DNA of 64,000 nucleotides, taken from contig CBDDEE010000026.1 in NCBI GenBank assembly GCA_965226855.1, forward strand, positions 248,001-312,000, written 5' to 3'. Position 1 is the stretch's first letter; each line of letters starts with the position of its first letter. Positions 38,278-47,470 of this stretch are shown here, in pieces. The DNA is from JAUXJB01 sp965226855 (GTDB lineage Bacteria > Myxococcota_A > UBA9160 > SZUA-336). A program made the translations under genes and the position numbers. The notes under the pieces were generated by a model. The model saw nothing but the letters and a program-made list of their open reading frames with translations, did not search any database and was not told where the DNA came from.

Positions 38278-38303
38278 AGACCGGAACTTGGGGACGGTCT
38301 TCT
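38278..38303. repeat. REP-like repeat
   Basis: Contains GGAACTTGGGGACGGTCTTC, the same core as the copies at 15.9, 27.3 and 38.9 kb, here just upstream of the duplicated small gene. Confidence 0.65.
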
Positions 38304-38368
38304 GATCTCGATTGGACCCAGCGTCGGCAGGGTGTATAAAAGGCACTCGCGGGGGGCAAGGAGATAGC

Positions 38369-38731
38369 ATGGCACTAGGTAAAGAGATTGGGGACTTCTC
38401 GTTCAAGATCACGTCCGTCAGCTACTCGGACGATGCCGCAACCGTCAACTGCGACGGAACAGCTGACAATTTTGGAACCGTTCTGGGCACTCTGACCTTC
38501 GGCGGCGAGCCGGGCACGCTGAGTGGGCCGCTGAGCTGGCGCGGCGAGGCCTTCCTCGAGAACGGCGAGGTGCAGGGAGTCATCGGCGAGGGCTCTTTCG
38601 AAACGCTCGGCAACCACAGGTGGCGGACCAGGCTAGTCATCACCACCTCCGATGGCCAGATCTTCGCCTCAGACGGCCAGCTGGATATCGCGGCACGCTC
38701 TCTCAAGGGCAAGAACCTCGAGTGGACCTGA
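38369..38731 (+). CDS. Small protein of unknown function, paralog A
   Basis: The 120-residue protein starts MALGKEIGDFSFKITSVSYS after AAGGAGATAGC. The sequence is beta-rich: alternating polar/hydrophobic strands, FGTVLGTLTFGGEPG, LSWRGEAFLENGE, GSFETLGNHRWRTRLV, SDGQIFASDGQLD. It has no signal peptide or membrane segment. A copy at 40009-40377 shares most residues. I do not recognise the family; a single-domain beta-barrel is a guess. The conserved GGGTGTATAA upstream may be its -10 region. Confidence 0.8.
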   Translation: MALGKEIGDFSFKITSVSYSDDAATVNCDGTADNFGTVLGTLTFGGEPGTLSGPLSWRGEAFLENGEVQGVIGEGSFETLGNHRWRTRLVITTSDGQIFASDGQLDIAARSLKGKNLEWT

Positions 38732-38762
38732 GCTCCAATCAGCAAATGTGAACGCTCGTTAG

Positions 38763-38781
38763 TGTCCCCGGGGACAGTAAC
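38763..38781. repeat. REP-like palindrome
   Basis: TGTCCCCGGGGACAGTAACG contains the palindrome GTCCCCGGGGAC. It recurs at 40405-40430 and in part at 27374-27391; it may also act as a transcript end. Confidence 0.6.
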
Positions 38782-38863
38782 GGCGCTTCCCTTTCGAGAG
38801 CCTGTCGGGCACCGTGATCTGTCCATGCTGCCAGTCCAGATCTACTCCCGCCACAGTCAGGGA

Positions 38864-38892
38864 CTGAACTTGGGGACGGTCCTTAATCGGAA
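38864..38892. repeat. REP-like repeat
   Basis: TGAACTTGGGGACGGTCCTT at 38864-38883, followed by AATCGGAAC, lies directly at the 3' end of the LLM gene that stops at 38896. Confidence 0.7.
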
Positions 38893-38895
38893 CTT

Positions 38896-39919
38896 CTAGA
38901 GCCTGGGGATGACCTCGCAGGCAAACCAGGTCTTGAAGCTCGCGTCGGGTCCAGGCATCGGAACGGGGTGCGGCACGATGATGTCGACTCGCGGTGCCTG
39001 TGCCAGCACCTGACGGAGCTGCTCCGCGATGTCCGCGGCAGATCCGAACAGCGAGAAGCTCTGCGCTGCGTCTTCGGACAGGAAATCCACTACCCGGCCC
39101 GCTTGCTGCAGGTCTGCCGCGTGGTGGAAGTCAGGCCAGACCTGTTTTTTTCAGCTCTTCCACCGGGGGTCCGTCCCAGACAAGCTTCGCAATCTCGAAC
39201 AGTGCCGGACTGTACTCGTAGAACCCAGCCGCCATGGCGCGCGAGATCGAGTGGGCCGCAGGCTGCTCGTCGGGGGTGATCACGTGAAACACCAGACCGA
39301 TGCCAAGAGTATCGGGGTCCCGACCCGCTTCCCGAGCCCCCGCCCGTACCGCGTCGAACGCGGCTCGCAGGTTATCGGGGTGGCGCCCGACGCGAAGGAA
39401 CACTCCATCGGCGACTCGTCCGGCCATTCGAAGCGTTCGAGGTCCGCCGGCCGCGATCCAGACCGGCACGGGGCGAGCGTGAAACAGGCGTGCTGGCCGC
39501 TCGGCGCCGACCTCGACCCTGTCACCCGCGAGTAGCCGGCGAATCAAGGTCGTCGACTCCTCTAGCTTGCGCACGCTCGCCGGCTGCTTGCCGAGCCAGC
39601 GGACCGCCGTATCCCCGACCCCGTAGACCAGCAACGCTCGACCGTCGGAGACCTCGTCCAGCGTTGCGATCGATCCCGCGGTCACGGCGGGGTGGCTCAA
39701 CACCGCGTTGTCGATCAGCAGACCCAGGCGGATGGTCGAGGTCTCGCGCGCGGCGGTGGCGAGCATCACGTACGGGTCCCGGATCGCGAGCGGATTCGAC
39801 GGACTCAGTGCATAGCCGTAGCCCAGGTCCTCTGCAAGCTTCACATCGACGACAAACTCGTCAACCGACCTCCAGTTGAATCGATTCAGACCAAAGGTCG
39901 GATACCGCGCGCACGACAC
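38896..39919 (-). pseudogene. LLM-class oxidoreductase with frameshift in an A7 run
   Basis: Luciferase-like family protein: FGLNRFNWRSVDEFV start, SIATLDEVSDGRALLVYGVG, PVPVWIAAGGPRTLRMAGRVADG, then EELKK at about 39145. The frame then ends early. Removing one A from the 7-A run (complement of 39146-39152) restores EELKKQVWPDFHHAADL and the C-terminal part down to EVIPRL at 38896. This is either a sequencing error or a slippage site. It lies between the two copies of the duplicated small gene. Confidence 0.75.
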
Positions 39920-39950
39920 TATTGGCCAGTATAGTCAGCCCGTAAGATTC

Positions 39951-40429
39951 CGATTGGAACTCAGCGTCGGTCGGGTGTATAAGGCGGCTGGGGGGCAAAG
40001 GAGATAGCATGGCACTGGGTAAAGAGACTGGGAGCTTCTCGTTCAAGATCACGTCCACACGCTTCTCGGACGACGGCGCAGCAGCCGTCGACCTTGACGG
40101 AACGGCTGACACCTTCGGTACGGTTCTGGGCACTCTAACCTTCGCCGGAGGCGACCCGGGCGCGCAGAATGGTGCGCTCAGCTGGCGCGGCCAGGCCTTT
40201 CTCGAGAACGGCGAGCAGGTTGTTTCCATCGGTGAGGGCTCCTTCGAAGCACTCGGCAACCACAAGTGGCGAACCAGGCTAGTCGTCACCGGCTCCGATG
40301 GCCAGATCTTCGCCTCAGACGGCCAATTGGATCTCGCGAAGCGCTCTCTCACGGGCAAGAACCTGGAGTGGAGCTGAGCTCCGATTAGCGAATGTGAACC
40401 GTCGTTACTGTCCCCGGGGATAGTAACGG
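39951..40429 (+). repeat. Segmental duplication, unit B
   Basis: The second copy of the unit at 38310-38782, with the upstream GGGTGTATAA and downstream CCCCGGGGATAGTAACGG conserved. The two units are in the same orientation, about 1.64 kb apart. Confidence 0.75.
40009..40377 (+). CDS. Small protein of unknown function, paralog B
   Basis: The 122-residue paralog of 38369-38731 starts MALGKETGSFSFKITSTRFS after AAAGGAGATAGC. FGTVLGTLTFAGGDPG, LSWRGQAFLENGE, GSFEALGNHKWRTRLV and SDGQIFASDGQLD are conserved. Differences are scattered, and length changes come in whole codons. Both copies therefore look to be under protein-level constraint. Family not recognised. Confidence 0.8.
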   Translation: MALGKETGSFSFKITSTRFSDDGAAAVDLDGTADTFGTVLGTLTFAGGDPGAQNGALSWRGQAFLENGEQVVSIGEGSFEALGNHKWRTRLVVTGSDGQIFASDGQLDLAKRSLTGKNLEWS

Positions 40430-40430
40430 C
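40405..40430. repeat. REP-like palindrome
   Basis: TACTGTCCCCGGGGATAGTA is a near-perfect 20-nt palindrome. It could be a rho-independent-like end or an interspersed repeat. Confidence 0.55.
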
Positions 40431-40460
40431 AGTTCACATCGAGCTCACAAGGAGGCGGCC

Positions 40461-42161
40461 ATGCGGATTCGAGCCCTCTGGGACGTCGTGGCGGGAGTGG
40501 GTGCGCTCGCACTCCTGGCCGGCACACCCGCGATCGCGCAGACACCGAATCACGAGCACTACGTCGAGCCCACGGAGGGTGCCGAACAGGCCTCGCCGAC
40601 CGGCCAGCTTGCGCCGCGGCTCCAGAATCTCGGGTCCCACACCTTCCCGGTAACCACGAAGTCGAAGGAGGCGCAGCTCTTCGTCAACCAGGGCGTGAAC
40701 CTGTCGTACGGCTTCAATCACGCCGAGGCCGGGCGCTCCTTTCGGGAGGCGGCGCGACTCGATCCGGACTGTGCCATGGCGTACTGGGGGCAGGCGCTCG
40801 TTCTCGGTCCGAACATCAACGCTCCCATGAACCCGGACGACGAGCCCAAGGCCTATGAGCTGATACAGAAGGCGCTCACACTCGCGTCGAACGCGTCCCC
40901 CCGCGAACGCGCTTACCTCGACGCCCTGGGCGAGCGGTACTCGGGCAATCCCGAAGATCGCGCCGCGCGTGACGCGGCCTATGCCGCCGCGATGCGTGGG
41001 GTGGTGAGACGCTACCCGGACGATCTGAACGCCGCCGCGCTCTATGCGGAGGCGATGATGGATCTGCGTCCCTGGAGCTACTGGGCGCGAGACGGGCAGC
41101 CATACGAGGGAACGCTCGAAGTAGTGGCAACCATCGAATCTGTGATGGAGCGCAACCCGAACCATCCGGGCGCACTCCATCTCTACATCCACCTGATGGA
41201 GCCAACCGACGAGCCGGAAAGAGCCGAAGCTGCCGCGGACCGTCTCGGGCCGCTCATGCCGGGCGCCGGCCACCTCGTCCATATGCCGTCCCACATCTAC
41301 CAGCGGGTCGGGCGTTATGCCGACGCGGCACGAAGCAACGAGCTGGCCGTACTGGCCGATGAGGACTACATCACGCAGTGCCGGGCTCAGGGTCTCTACC
41401 CAATGGGCTACTACCCGCACAACATCCACTTCCTGTGGTTTGCTGCCTCGGCGGACGGGCGCAGCGAGCTCGCCATCGACTCGGCGCGAAAGGTCGCCGC
41501 TACCATTCCCGACGACGCGGTGAGGGAACTTCCGATGCTCGGCGGCTTCCGTATTGCTCCCTACTACGCACTGACGCGCTTCGGAAAGTGGGACGAGATG
41601 CTGAACGAGCCGCCTCCGCCGGCGTTCGATCTCTATCTCACCGGCATGTGGCACTTCAATCGCGGACTGGCCTTTCTCGGCAAGGGACAGCTCGACGACG
41701 CGCAAGAGGCTCTGGAAGAGGTTCGACGCATCGCCGCGGATGAGAGACTCGACTATCTGCTGTTCTCCCCGAACTCCGCCGCAGCGATCCTTGCGATCGC
41801 GCCGGAGGTGCTCGCGGGCGAGCTAGCAGCGGCGCGCCGGGACTTCGACAAGGCCATTGCACATCTCGACCGAGCCGTGCGGCTCGAGGAAGGCCTGGTC
41901 TACACGGAGCCTGCTGAATGGCATTACCCGCCGCGGTCCGCACTGGGAGCGGTCCTGCTCGAGGCCGACCGTCCTCGCGAGGCCGAGACGGTCTACTGGC
42001 AGGAGCTGAGGCGCCACCGGGGGAACGGCTGGGCCCTGTTCGGGCTGATGCAAGCCCTACGTGCCCAGGGTAAAGACGACGAGGCGGCGCTCATCCAGGA
42101 GCGATTCGAAAAAGCCTGGGAGCGCGCCGACATCAAACTGACCGCATCGCGGATGCGGTAG
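40461..42161 (+). CDS. Exported TPR-repeat protein
   Basis: The 566-residue protein has a signal peptide (ALALLAGTPAIAQ). It is followed by tetratricopeptide-like helical pairs: NQGVNLSYGFNHAEAGRSFR, MAYWGQALVLGPNIN, HLYIHLMEPTDEPERAEAAA, VHMPSHIYQRVGRYADAARS and a C-terminal RGNGWALFGLMQALRAQGKD. Homologs are widespread uncharacterised periplasmic proteins. AGGAGG is just upstream of the ATG. No partner is obvious. Confidence 0.8.
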   Translation: MRIRALWDVVAGVGALALLAGTPAIAQTPNHEHYVEPTEGAEQASPTGQLAPRLQNLGSHTFPVTTKSKEAQLFVNQGVNLSYGFNHAEAGRSFREAARLDPDCAMAYWGQALVLGPNINAPMNPDDEPKAYELIQKALTLASNASPRERAYLDALGERYSGNPEDRAARDAAYAAAMRGVVRRYPDDLNAAALYAEAMMDLRPWSYWARDGQPYEGTLEVVATIESVMERNPNHPGALHLYIHLMEPTDEPERAEAAADRLGPLMPGAGHLVHMPSHIYQRVGRYADAARSNELAVLADEDYITQCRAQGLYPMGYYPHNIHFLWFAASADGRSELAIDSARKVAATIPDDAVRELPMLGGFRIAPYYALTRFGKWDEMLNEPPPPAFDLYLTGMWHFNRGLAFLGKGQLDDAQEALEEVRRIAADERLDYLLFSPNSAAAILAIAPEVLAGELAAARRDFDKAIAHLDRAVRLEEGLVYTEPAEWHYPPRSALGAVLLEADRPREAETVYWQELRRHRGNGWALFGLMQALRAQGKDDEAALIQERFEKAWERADIKLTASRMR

Positions 42162-42321
42162 ACAGCCGGCAGAGGACCTACTCCCGCAGACCCCTCCTCA
42201 GGAGAAGCTTTTCGAACGCCGCAAGGTCGCCCATGAAGCATGAGCCGGCTCGTGCTTCTTCCGAATGGAGTTCGTGGGCCCAGCCCGGGGGCAGGTCACG
42301 CTCCCGCCTTACGCTGCCGAT

Positions 42322-43542
42322 ATGCGTGGCATGCGGCGAGTGTGGACCAGCCTGGGAGTGGGTCTCGGTCTGCTCGTCCTCGCCGTGCCCGGCTGGATCG
42401 CGTACAACAGCCGCGACCTGGCGTCCGTCGACGAGAGCGGCCTCCTCGTTGAGGACTGGCCGCGGCTGCCTCCCGACGCGAACGCGGCTGTCCCGCTGGC
42501 GCATGCCGCGCGGCTGCTGGACTGGCCGCTCGGTTAAGACGCGATGGAGCGGGTACGAGCCGTGCGCGACAGGGCCGCGTCGGATTTCGCAAGCGCCCGG
42601 GGTCTGGTCCGGCGGAACGAAGACGCGCTCGAGTGGTTGCAGCGGGCGCTGCAGATTCGGGACATCGAGATCTCCGTTGAGGAGCTGTTGCCTGCCGGCA
42701 AGTCTCTGGAGTCCCCGCCGTTCACCCTGTGGCTCCAGCTGCTCGAGATCCACAACGTGCGGGGAGCGTTGCGCATGGCCGAGGGTGATCAGGAGGGGGC
42801 ATACGAGGATGCACTCCTCGGGCTGCGCCTTGGCGATCGCATCCATCGCTCGCGAGATGCCGCCCTGCTGCACGCCATGCTGGCAATCGGCCTCGGGGAC
42901 TCGGCCCTCTCACAGCTCCGGGCGCTCCTGCCCCACGGAACCGTGGATCGTGTCACCGCCCGGCGCCTGATCGGCGCGATCGAGGTCTCGCGCCCCGACC
43001 CCGACAGCTGGGCACAAATCTGGGCTGGCGAGTACAACCAGACGCGGGCGCTGTACGCAGAACAGCTCCAGCAGCACGGCACACCTTGGATGGTGCCGAC
43101 CAGCTACGTGTTCCATCCCAACCGCACTCTGCAGCGTCTGGCGGATCTGTACCGAGGCCTCCAGAGGAACTCGGGTGTCGTCTGCGACAAGCAGCACCCT
43201 CTCCAGCGCCCGCGGCCCCTGAGTCGGCTAGAGCTATTCGAGGTCGCGGTCGCACCGAACAGCGTAGGAAACATCCTATACGAGACGATGGCTCCACCGT
43301 TCGCTGACCAACGCTACCGTTGCGACTTCGTATCATCCGCTTCTGCCGTCCAGGTCGCGATCGCGGTCAAGGCGCACCTCGACGCAAAGGGCGAGCTCCC
43401 GGCTTCTCTCGCCGAGCTCGTGCCGGAGCTCCTCGACGAGGTACCGCGTGACGGCTTCCGCGGCGAACCGCTTCGCTACGCTCGCGCCGAGCGGGCGCTC
43501 TACCTGACGGATGCTGGCGAGCCCTGGCTTCTGGGGTTCTGA
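42322..43542 (+). pseudogene. Membrane-anchored protein of unknown function with in-frame UAA
   Basis: The frame starts with a single transmembrane segment (SLGVGLGLLVLAVPGWIAY). It stops at TAA 42535-42537 (codon 72 from 42322) and continues in the same frame to 43542. The C-terminus GELPASLAELVPELLDEVPRDGF resembles the end of hypothetical proteins and pseudopilin-like tails. The gene therefore looks like one 406-codon gene with a nonsense mutation or an error. The part after the UAA has its own possible start at 42544. Function unknown. Confidence 0.6.
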
Positions 43543-43680
43543 GGCTCAAGCCCCGGGGCAACTCCAGCCGCCAGGCGGTACGTCGGGCGTGAGCCCAACC
43601 GCGAGAGCCCCTCACGATGATCCTGTATGCTGGCTTGGTCGCGGACCTCTCCCTCAATCCCTCAGTGGCTGGTCATTATC

Positions 43681-45243
43681 ATGAGTGAACCCGGGAGAAG
43701 CCGGGCATACGTCAGGCGTATCGCAGCGATCATTCCGTTTGTACTGACGGCGTGCAGCATGGACAGCAACCACGCACTCACCGATGACGACATCGCAGCA
43801 CTCACGGTTCCCGCACTGCAGCAACGTCTGGCGAACGGGGACCTGACCGCCGAGCGCGTCACGCGTGCGTTCCTGGCGCGAATCGATGCGCTGGACAAGA
43901 GCGGTCCGGCAGTCAACGCGATCATCGAAGTCAACCCCGACGCGCTGAGGATCGCCCGCGATCTCGATCGGTCGTTCGCCGAACGCGGTCCGACCGGACC
44001 ACTGCACGGTATCCCCGTTGTATTGAAGGCGAACATCGATACGGCCGACCAGGTGGTAACCAGCGCCGGCTCGCTCGCGCTCGCCGAGCACAGAGCCGCC
44101 GAGGACGCGCCGCTGGTTGCAGACTTGCGCGCGGCGGGTGCGGTGATCCTGGCCAAGACCAACATGACCGAGTGGGCGAACTTCCGGTCCACGGAAGCCG
44201 TCAGCGGCTGGAGCAGTCTGGGCGGCCAGACCCACAATCCGTACGTGCTGGACCGCAACCCGTGCGGCTCATCCAGCGGCTCGGCGGTTGCCGTCGCTGC
44301 CGGCCTGGCCCCGCTGGCCGTCGGCACCGAGACGGACGGCTCGATCGTCTGTCCTTCGGCACTGAACGGCGTGGTCGGCATCAAGCCCACCCACGGGCTG
44401 ATCAGCCAGCGCGGCATCATCCCGATCGCCGCCAGCCAGGACACGGCGGGGCCGATGGCCCGCACCGTTGCGGGCGCTGCGTTGCTGCTCGAGGCGCTGA
44501 CCGGCGAGCCGGCAAAGCAGACCAACAACACCACCGACCTGGACGGGCTACGCCTGGGCGTGATTCGCGATTTCTTCGGCGCGGGGAAGCGTCCGCGAGT
44601 GGAAGCTGAATACAGCCGTTGGCTGACCATGCTCGCCGACGCTGGCGCGGAGCTGATCGATCCGGTCGACATCTCCCTGGACGAGCGCACCCGCGCCGCC
44701 GAGCGGGAGGTGATGCTGTACGAGTTCAAAGCGGGGTTGAACGACTACCTGGAATCCGCCGGTCTGGAGCAGAGTTCACTCGAATCGCTGATCGCATTCA
44801 ACAGGACGCATGCCGATGTGGTCATGCCGCTTTTCGGACAGGAACTGTTCCTGCAGGCCCAGGCCAAGGGCGGGTTGGACGAGGCAGCCTACGGCGAAGC
44901 GTTGGCGGCCGGCCGCGACCGCGTGCGGGACAGGCTCGAAGACCTGTTCACGACCCATCGGCTCGATGCGCTGATCGCCCCGACCAACGCGCCTGCGTGG
45001 AAGACCGATTGGGTGCATGCCGACCGCTTCCTTCTCGGCAGCTCGACGGTCGCCGCTGTGTCCGGCTATCCCAGCATCACGGTACCCGCCGCGCTCATCT
45101 CCGAGCTCCCAGTGGCGATCAGCTTCATCGCCAAGCCCCACGAGGAGCAACGGCTGATCGACATCGCCACAGTGTTCGAACGCCGGCGCGGTCAGTTTCC
45201 GGCGCCCACCTTCATCCCATCGTTGGAGCAGCCAACACAATGA
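43681..45243 (+). CDS. Amidase-signature lipoprotein
   Basis: The 520-residue amidase has the Ser-cisSer-Lys triad: Lys in GIPVVLKANIDT, the signature NPCGSSSGSAVAVAAG, and TETDGSIVCPSALNG. A lipobox-like LTAC at about residue 24 after hydrophobic residues suggests an outer-face lipoprotein. It hydrolyses amides. It is followed by an SDR overlapping by ATGA, so the two are translationally coupled. The frame extends 18 codons upstream without ribosome-site support. Confidence 0.9.
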   Translation: MSEPGRSRAYVRRIAAIIPFVLTACSMDSNHALTDDDIAALTVPALQQRLANGDLTAERVTRAFLARIDALDKSGPAVNAIIEVNPDALRIARDLDRSFAERGPTGPLHGIPVVLKANIDTADQVVTSAGSLALAEHRAAEDAPLVADLRAAGAVILAKTNMTEWANFRSTEAVSGWSSLGGQTHNPYVLDRNPCGSSSGSAVAVAAGLAPLAVGTETDGSIVCPSALNGVVGIKPTHGLISQRGIIPIAASQDTAGPMARTVAGAALLLEALTGEPAKQTNNTTDLDGLRLGVIRDFFGAGKRPRVEAEYSRWLTMLADAGAELIDPVDISLDERTRAAEREVMLYEFKAGLNDYLESAGLEQSSLESLIAFNRTHADVVMPLFGQELFLQAQAKGGLDEAAYGEALAAGRDRVRDRLEDLFTTHRLDALIAPTNAPAWKTDWVHADRFLLGSSTVAAVSGYPSITVPAALISELPVAISFIAKPHEEQRLIDIATVFERRRGQFPAPTFIPSLEQPTQ

Positions 45244-46103
45244 CCAAGCAGACGATCTTCATCACCGGCGCCGCGAGCGGAATCGGGCGCGCGACGGCAA
45301 AGCTCTTTGCAGAGCGCGGCTGGTTCGTGGGCGCGGCAGACCTCGATGCCGAGGGCCTCAAGAGCCTGCAGAGCGAAATCGGCGCAGAGAACTGCTCCAT
45401 CGCGACCCTCGACGTAACCGACAAGGACGCGTTTGACCAGGTGATCCAGGCCTTCGGCGCAGCAACCAAGGGGGAGCTCGACATCCTCTATAACAATGCC
45501 GGTATTGGCGTCACCGGGTTCTTCGAGGACATCCCATTCGAGAAGACCCTCGATGTTGTGAACGTGAACCTGATCGGCGTGCTGAACGGGATCCATGCCG
45601 CATTGCCCCTGCTCAAACAGACACCCAACTCGCTCTGCTTCTCCACGTCTTCGTCCGCCGCCACCTACGGCGCGCCGAGGCTCGCGGTCTATGCTGCCAC
45701 CAAGTTCGCGGTGAAGGGTTTGACCGAAGCCCTTGCGGTGGAGCTCAGTCGTTATGGGATCCGCGCTGCGGACGTGCTTCCCGGGCTCATCGACACTCCA
45801 ATCCTGCGCGACAGTCCGCTCTACGTGGACGGCGAAGCGCAACCCACCGAGGGACGTACTATCGGCGCGAACGCGCCGACGGAAGGCCCGTTTCGTTTGA
45901 TCCAGCCGGTCGAAGTCGCACAAGCCGTCTGGAAGGCCTACGACTCCGATCGCCTTCACTGGTATGTGCCGGCGGAGATCGAGCAGATCGACAAACAGAA
46001 GGCCGAATCGCCCGAAGCCATGCGCGATGCCCGCATCGCCTGGAGCGAGGCACAGCCGGGCGAGATAGTTCCCAGGCACTCTCCAGACGAAGGGAGTCGA
46101 TGA
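45240..46103 (+). CDS. Short-chain dehydrogenase/reductase (SDR)
   Basis: The 287-residue SDR has FITGAASGIGRATAKL at the start, NNAGIG at about 83, SSSAATYG with Ser and Y-x-x-x-K in YAATKFAVKG. The C-terminal extension is longer than in FabG-type enzymes. The ATG overlaps the amidase stop (ATGA). NAD(P)-dependent; substrate unknown. Confidence 0.9.
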   Translation: MTKQTIFITGAASGIGRATAKLFAERGWFVGAADLDAEGLKSLQSEIGAENCSIATLDVTDKDAFDQVIQAFGAATKGELDILYNNAGIGVTGFFEDIPFEKTLDVVNVNLIGVLNGIHAALPLLKQTPNSLCFSTSSSAATYGAPRLAVYAATKFAVKGLTEALAVELSRYGIRAADVLPGLIDTPILRDSPLYVDGEAQPTEGRTIGANAPTEGPFRLIQPVEVAQAVWKAYDSDRLHWYVPAEIEQIDKQKAESPEAMRDARIAWSEAQPGEIVPRHSPDEGSR

Positions 46104-46481
46104 CCCTGTCTGCGGCCTCACGGGGCTCGATCCCGGTGCCGAGGCTTCGCCAGCACTCAGATGCGCGTGTGGATGCGGCCTCCGTAGCGCAGCCACGCCA
46201 TAGCGCGGCCGGGCCACGCCCGAACTCCAGAGTGTTTCCGCGCGCGCTGAGGGAAGGCTAAAGGGGTTGGGCGAGATCGCGACGCAATACTACGGCTATC
46301 GACCCAATGATCCAGCGCTCGCACCCTAATTTGCGCTTGGACTGAACCTGACACTGACATGATCGCGCAGCGACCAACTCGTGCCGGATCTGTCTGCTCG
46401 CTGACGCAGGCGCGCGATCGTGGCGCGCCAGGTGCCCCCATCTCGGGCATCTGGTCGACACCGACGCGGGAGTAGCAGATC
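46104..46481. other. Intergenic region, no gene supported
   Basis: About 380 nt with no convincing ORF. It contains, at 46400-46436, a 37-nt sequence nearly identical to the 3' end of the Smr gene at 48280-48316. A minus-strand frame ending RAMAWLRYGGRIHTRI near 46157 might be a gene-tail remnant but is unsupported. Confidence 0.5.
46400..46436 (+). repeat. 37-nt direct repeat, copy 1 (Smr-tail remnant)
   Basis: GCTGACGCAGGCGCGCGATC and onward matches 48280-48316 at all but two positions by eye. The minus-strand reading is GTWRATIARLRQRA, the Smr C-terminus. The copies lie either side of the sigma-factor operon. Confidence 0.7.
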
Positions 46482-47084
46482 ATGCCGAAGACGACCAGAG
46501 CCAGGCTGCCCTCGCAGGTTCTGTCATATGGGCCGGCCGCCGAAGTCACTCATCCGACAGAGCAGACCGGAGGCATGCAGCGAGCGGAGCTCGAAGCCGA
46601 GTTGGAGCGCCTGCATCGCGAGATCTTTGCCTGGGCGCTGGTCTGCTGTCGTGGCGATCGTAGCGAGGCGGAAGACGTGACGCAGGTCTCCTATCTCAAA
46701 GTGCTCGACGGGCGGGCCCGGTTCGGGGGCAGGTCCAGCTTCAAGACCTGGATCTTCGGGGTCGTCCGCCGCACAGCGGTCGAACGCCGGCGGCGGCTCG
46801 GGGTGCGCGCGGCGCTGCTGCGCCGCTGGGTCGGAACCCTAGTCGAGCCTGCGCGCAGCATCGCCGGAGAGGCGGAGCTCAGCGAAGAAGGCGAGCAGCT
46901 GGCTCGCGCGCTGGGTCGGCTGCCGCTGCGGCAGCGACAGCTTCTGATGCTCGTCTTCTATCACGACCTGTCAATCCGGGAGGCGTCCGCCGCTCTGAAC
47001 ATCTCGCTGGGCAGCGCGCGCACGCACTACGAGCGCGGCAAGCAGCGGCTGCGCCAGCGGCTCGGCTCGGAGAAGAGGAGATGA
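46482..47084 (+). CDS. ECF-type RNA polymerase sigma factor (CnrH-like position)
   Basis: The 200-residue sigma-70 family protein has region 2 (EIFAWALVCCRGDRSEAEDVTQ, YLKVLDGRARFGGRSSFKTW) and region 4 (RLPLRQRQLLMLVFYHDLSI, SLGSARTHYERGKQRLR). It directs RNA polymerase to stress promoters. GGGAG lies about 8 nt before ATG 46482. The next gene starts in the overlap ATGA. Its partner genes encode a one-helix membrane protein and a Spy/CnrX-like periplasmic protein, an arrangement seen in metal-sensing systems. Confidence 0.88.
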   Translation: MPKTTRARLPSQVLSYGPAAEVTHPTEQTGGMQRAELEAELERLHREIFAWALVCCRGDRSEAEDVTQVSYLKVLDGRARFGGRSSFKTWIFGVVRRTAVERRRRLGVRAALLRRWVGTLVEPARSIAGEAELSEEGEQLARALGRLPLRQRQLLMLVFYHDLSIREASAALNISLGSARTHYERGKQRLRQRLGSEKRR

Positions 47085-47470
47085 ACGAGACAGAGCTGCG
47101 TGCTCACTTCGCGCGCCTGCGCCGCGAGCTGGCGAGCACGGTGCCGGCGTTTCGGTCGATGCAGGCAAGGCAGCCCGCGAGAGTGGAGAGCGTGCGAGCG
47201 TGGAGCCTGAGGCTGGCGATCCCGGCGCTCGGCAGCCTGGCGCTGGTGGTCTGGTGGGCGTGGGGACGACCGGCGACGACCTCGGAGCCGCTCTCTCCGG
47301 CCGTGCTCGAGACGTTTTCCACCTGGGGGACGCCCACGGACTACTTGCTTCGCCCGCCTGGACACGACCTTGGCTCAACCTTGCCACACTTCGGTGTTGG
47401 GAATCCGAGCTCTCCGGAGCTCCGGCGTGGCGAGCCCCGCTCACAATTGGGTACGAGGAGAATCACATGA
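47081..47470 (+). CDS. One-transmembrane anti-sigma-like protein
   Basis: The 129-residue protein has a cytoplasmic N-terminus of about 40 residues (RAHFARLRRELAST, charged), one transmembrane helix (IPALGSLALVVWWAWG) and a periplasmic tail. It overlaps the sigma gene start to stop (ATGA) and the next gene in the same way. Size and topology resemble CnrY-type anti-sigma factors, which hold the sigma factor through a short N-terminal helix. No zinc-binding ZAS motif is seen, so the assignment rests on context. Confidence 0.65.
   Translation: MNETELRAHFARLRRELASTVPAFRSMQARQPARVESVRAWSLRLAIPALGSLALVVWWAWGRPATTSEPLSPAVLETFSTWGTPTDYLLRPPGHDLGSTLPHFGVGNPSSPELRRGEPRSQLGTRRIT

Larger units (their letters stand above)
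38310..38782 (+). repeat. Segmental duplication, unit A
   Basis: The unit holds a small gene plus about 60 nt of upstream sequence (ATTGG, CAGCGTCGG, GGGTGTATAA) and about 50 nt downstream ending in CCCCGGGGACAGTAACGG. The same order recurs at 39951-40429, so the duplication covers more than the coding part. Confidence 0.75.

Noticed and set aside
42535..42537. UAA recoded as an amino acid
   Set aside because: There is no known UAA recoding signal; nonsense mutation or error is simpler.
46157..46549. Minus-strand frame ending AWLRYGGRIHTRI
   Set aside because: No homology elsewhere in the frame; overlaps the sigma gene start.
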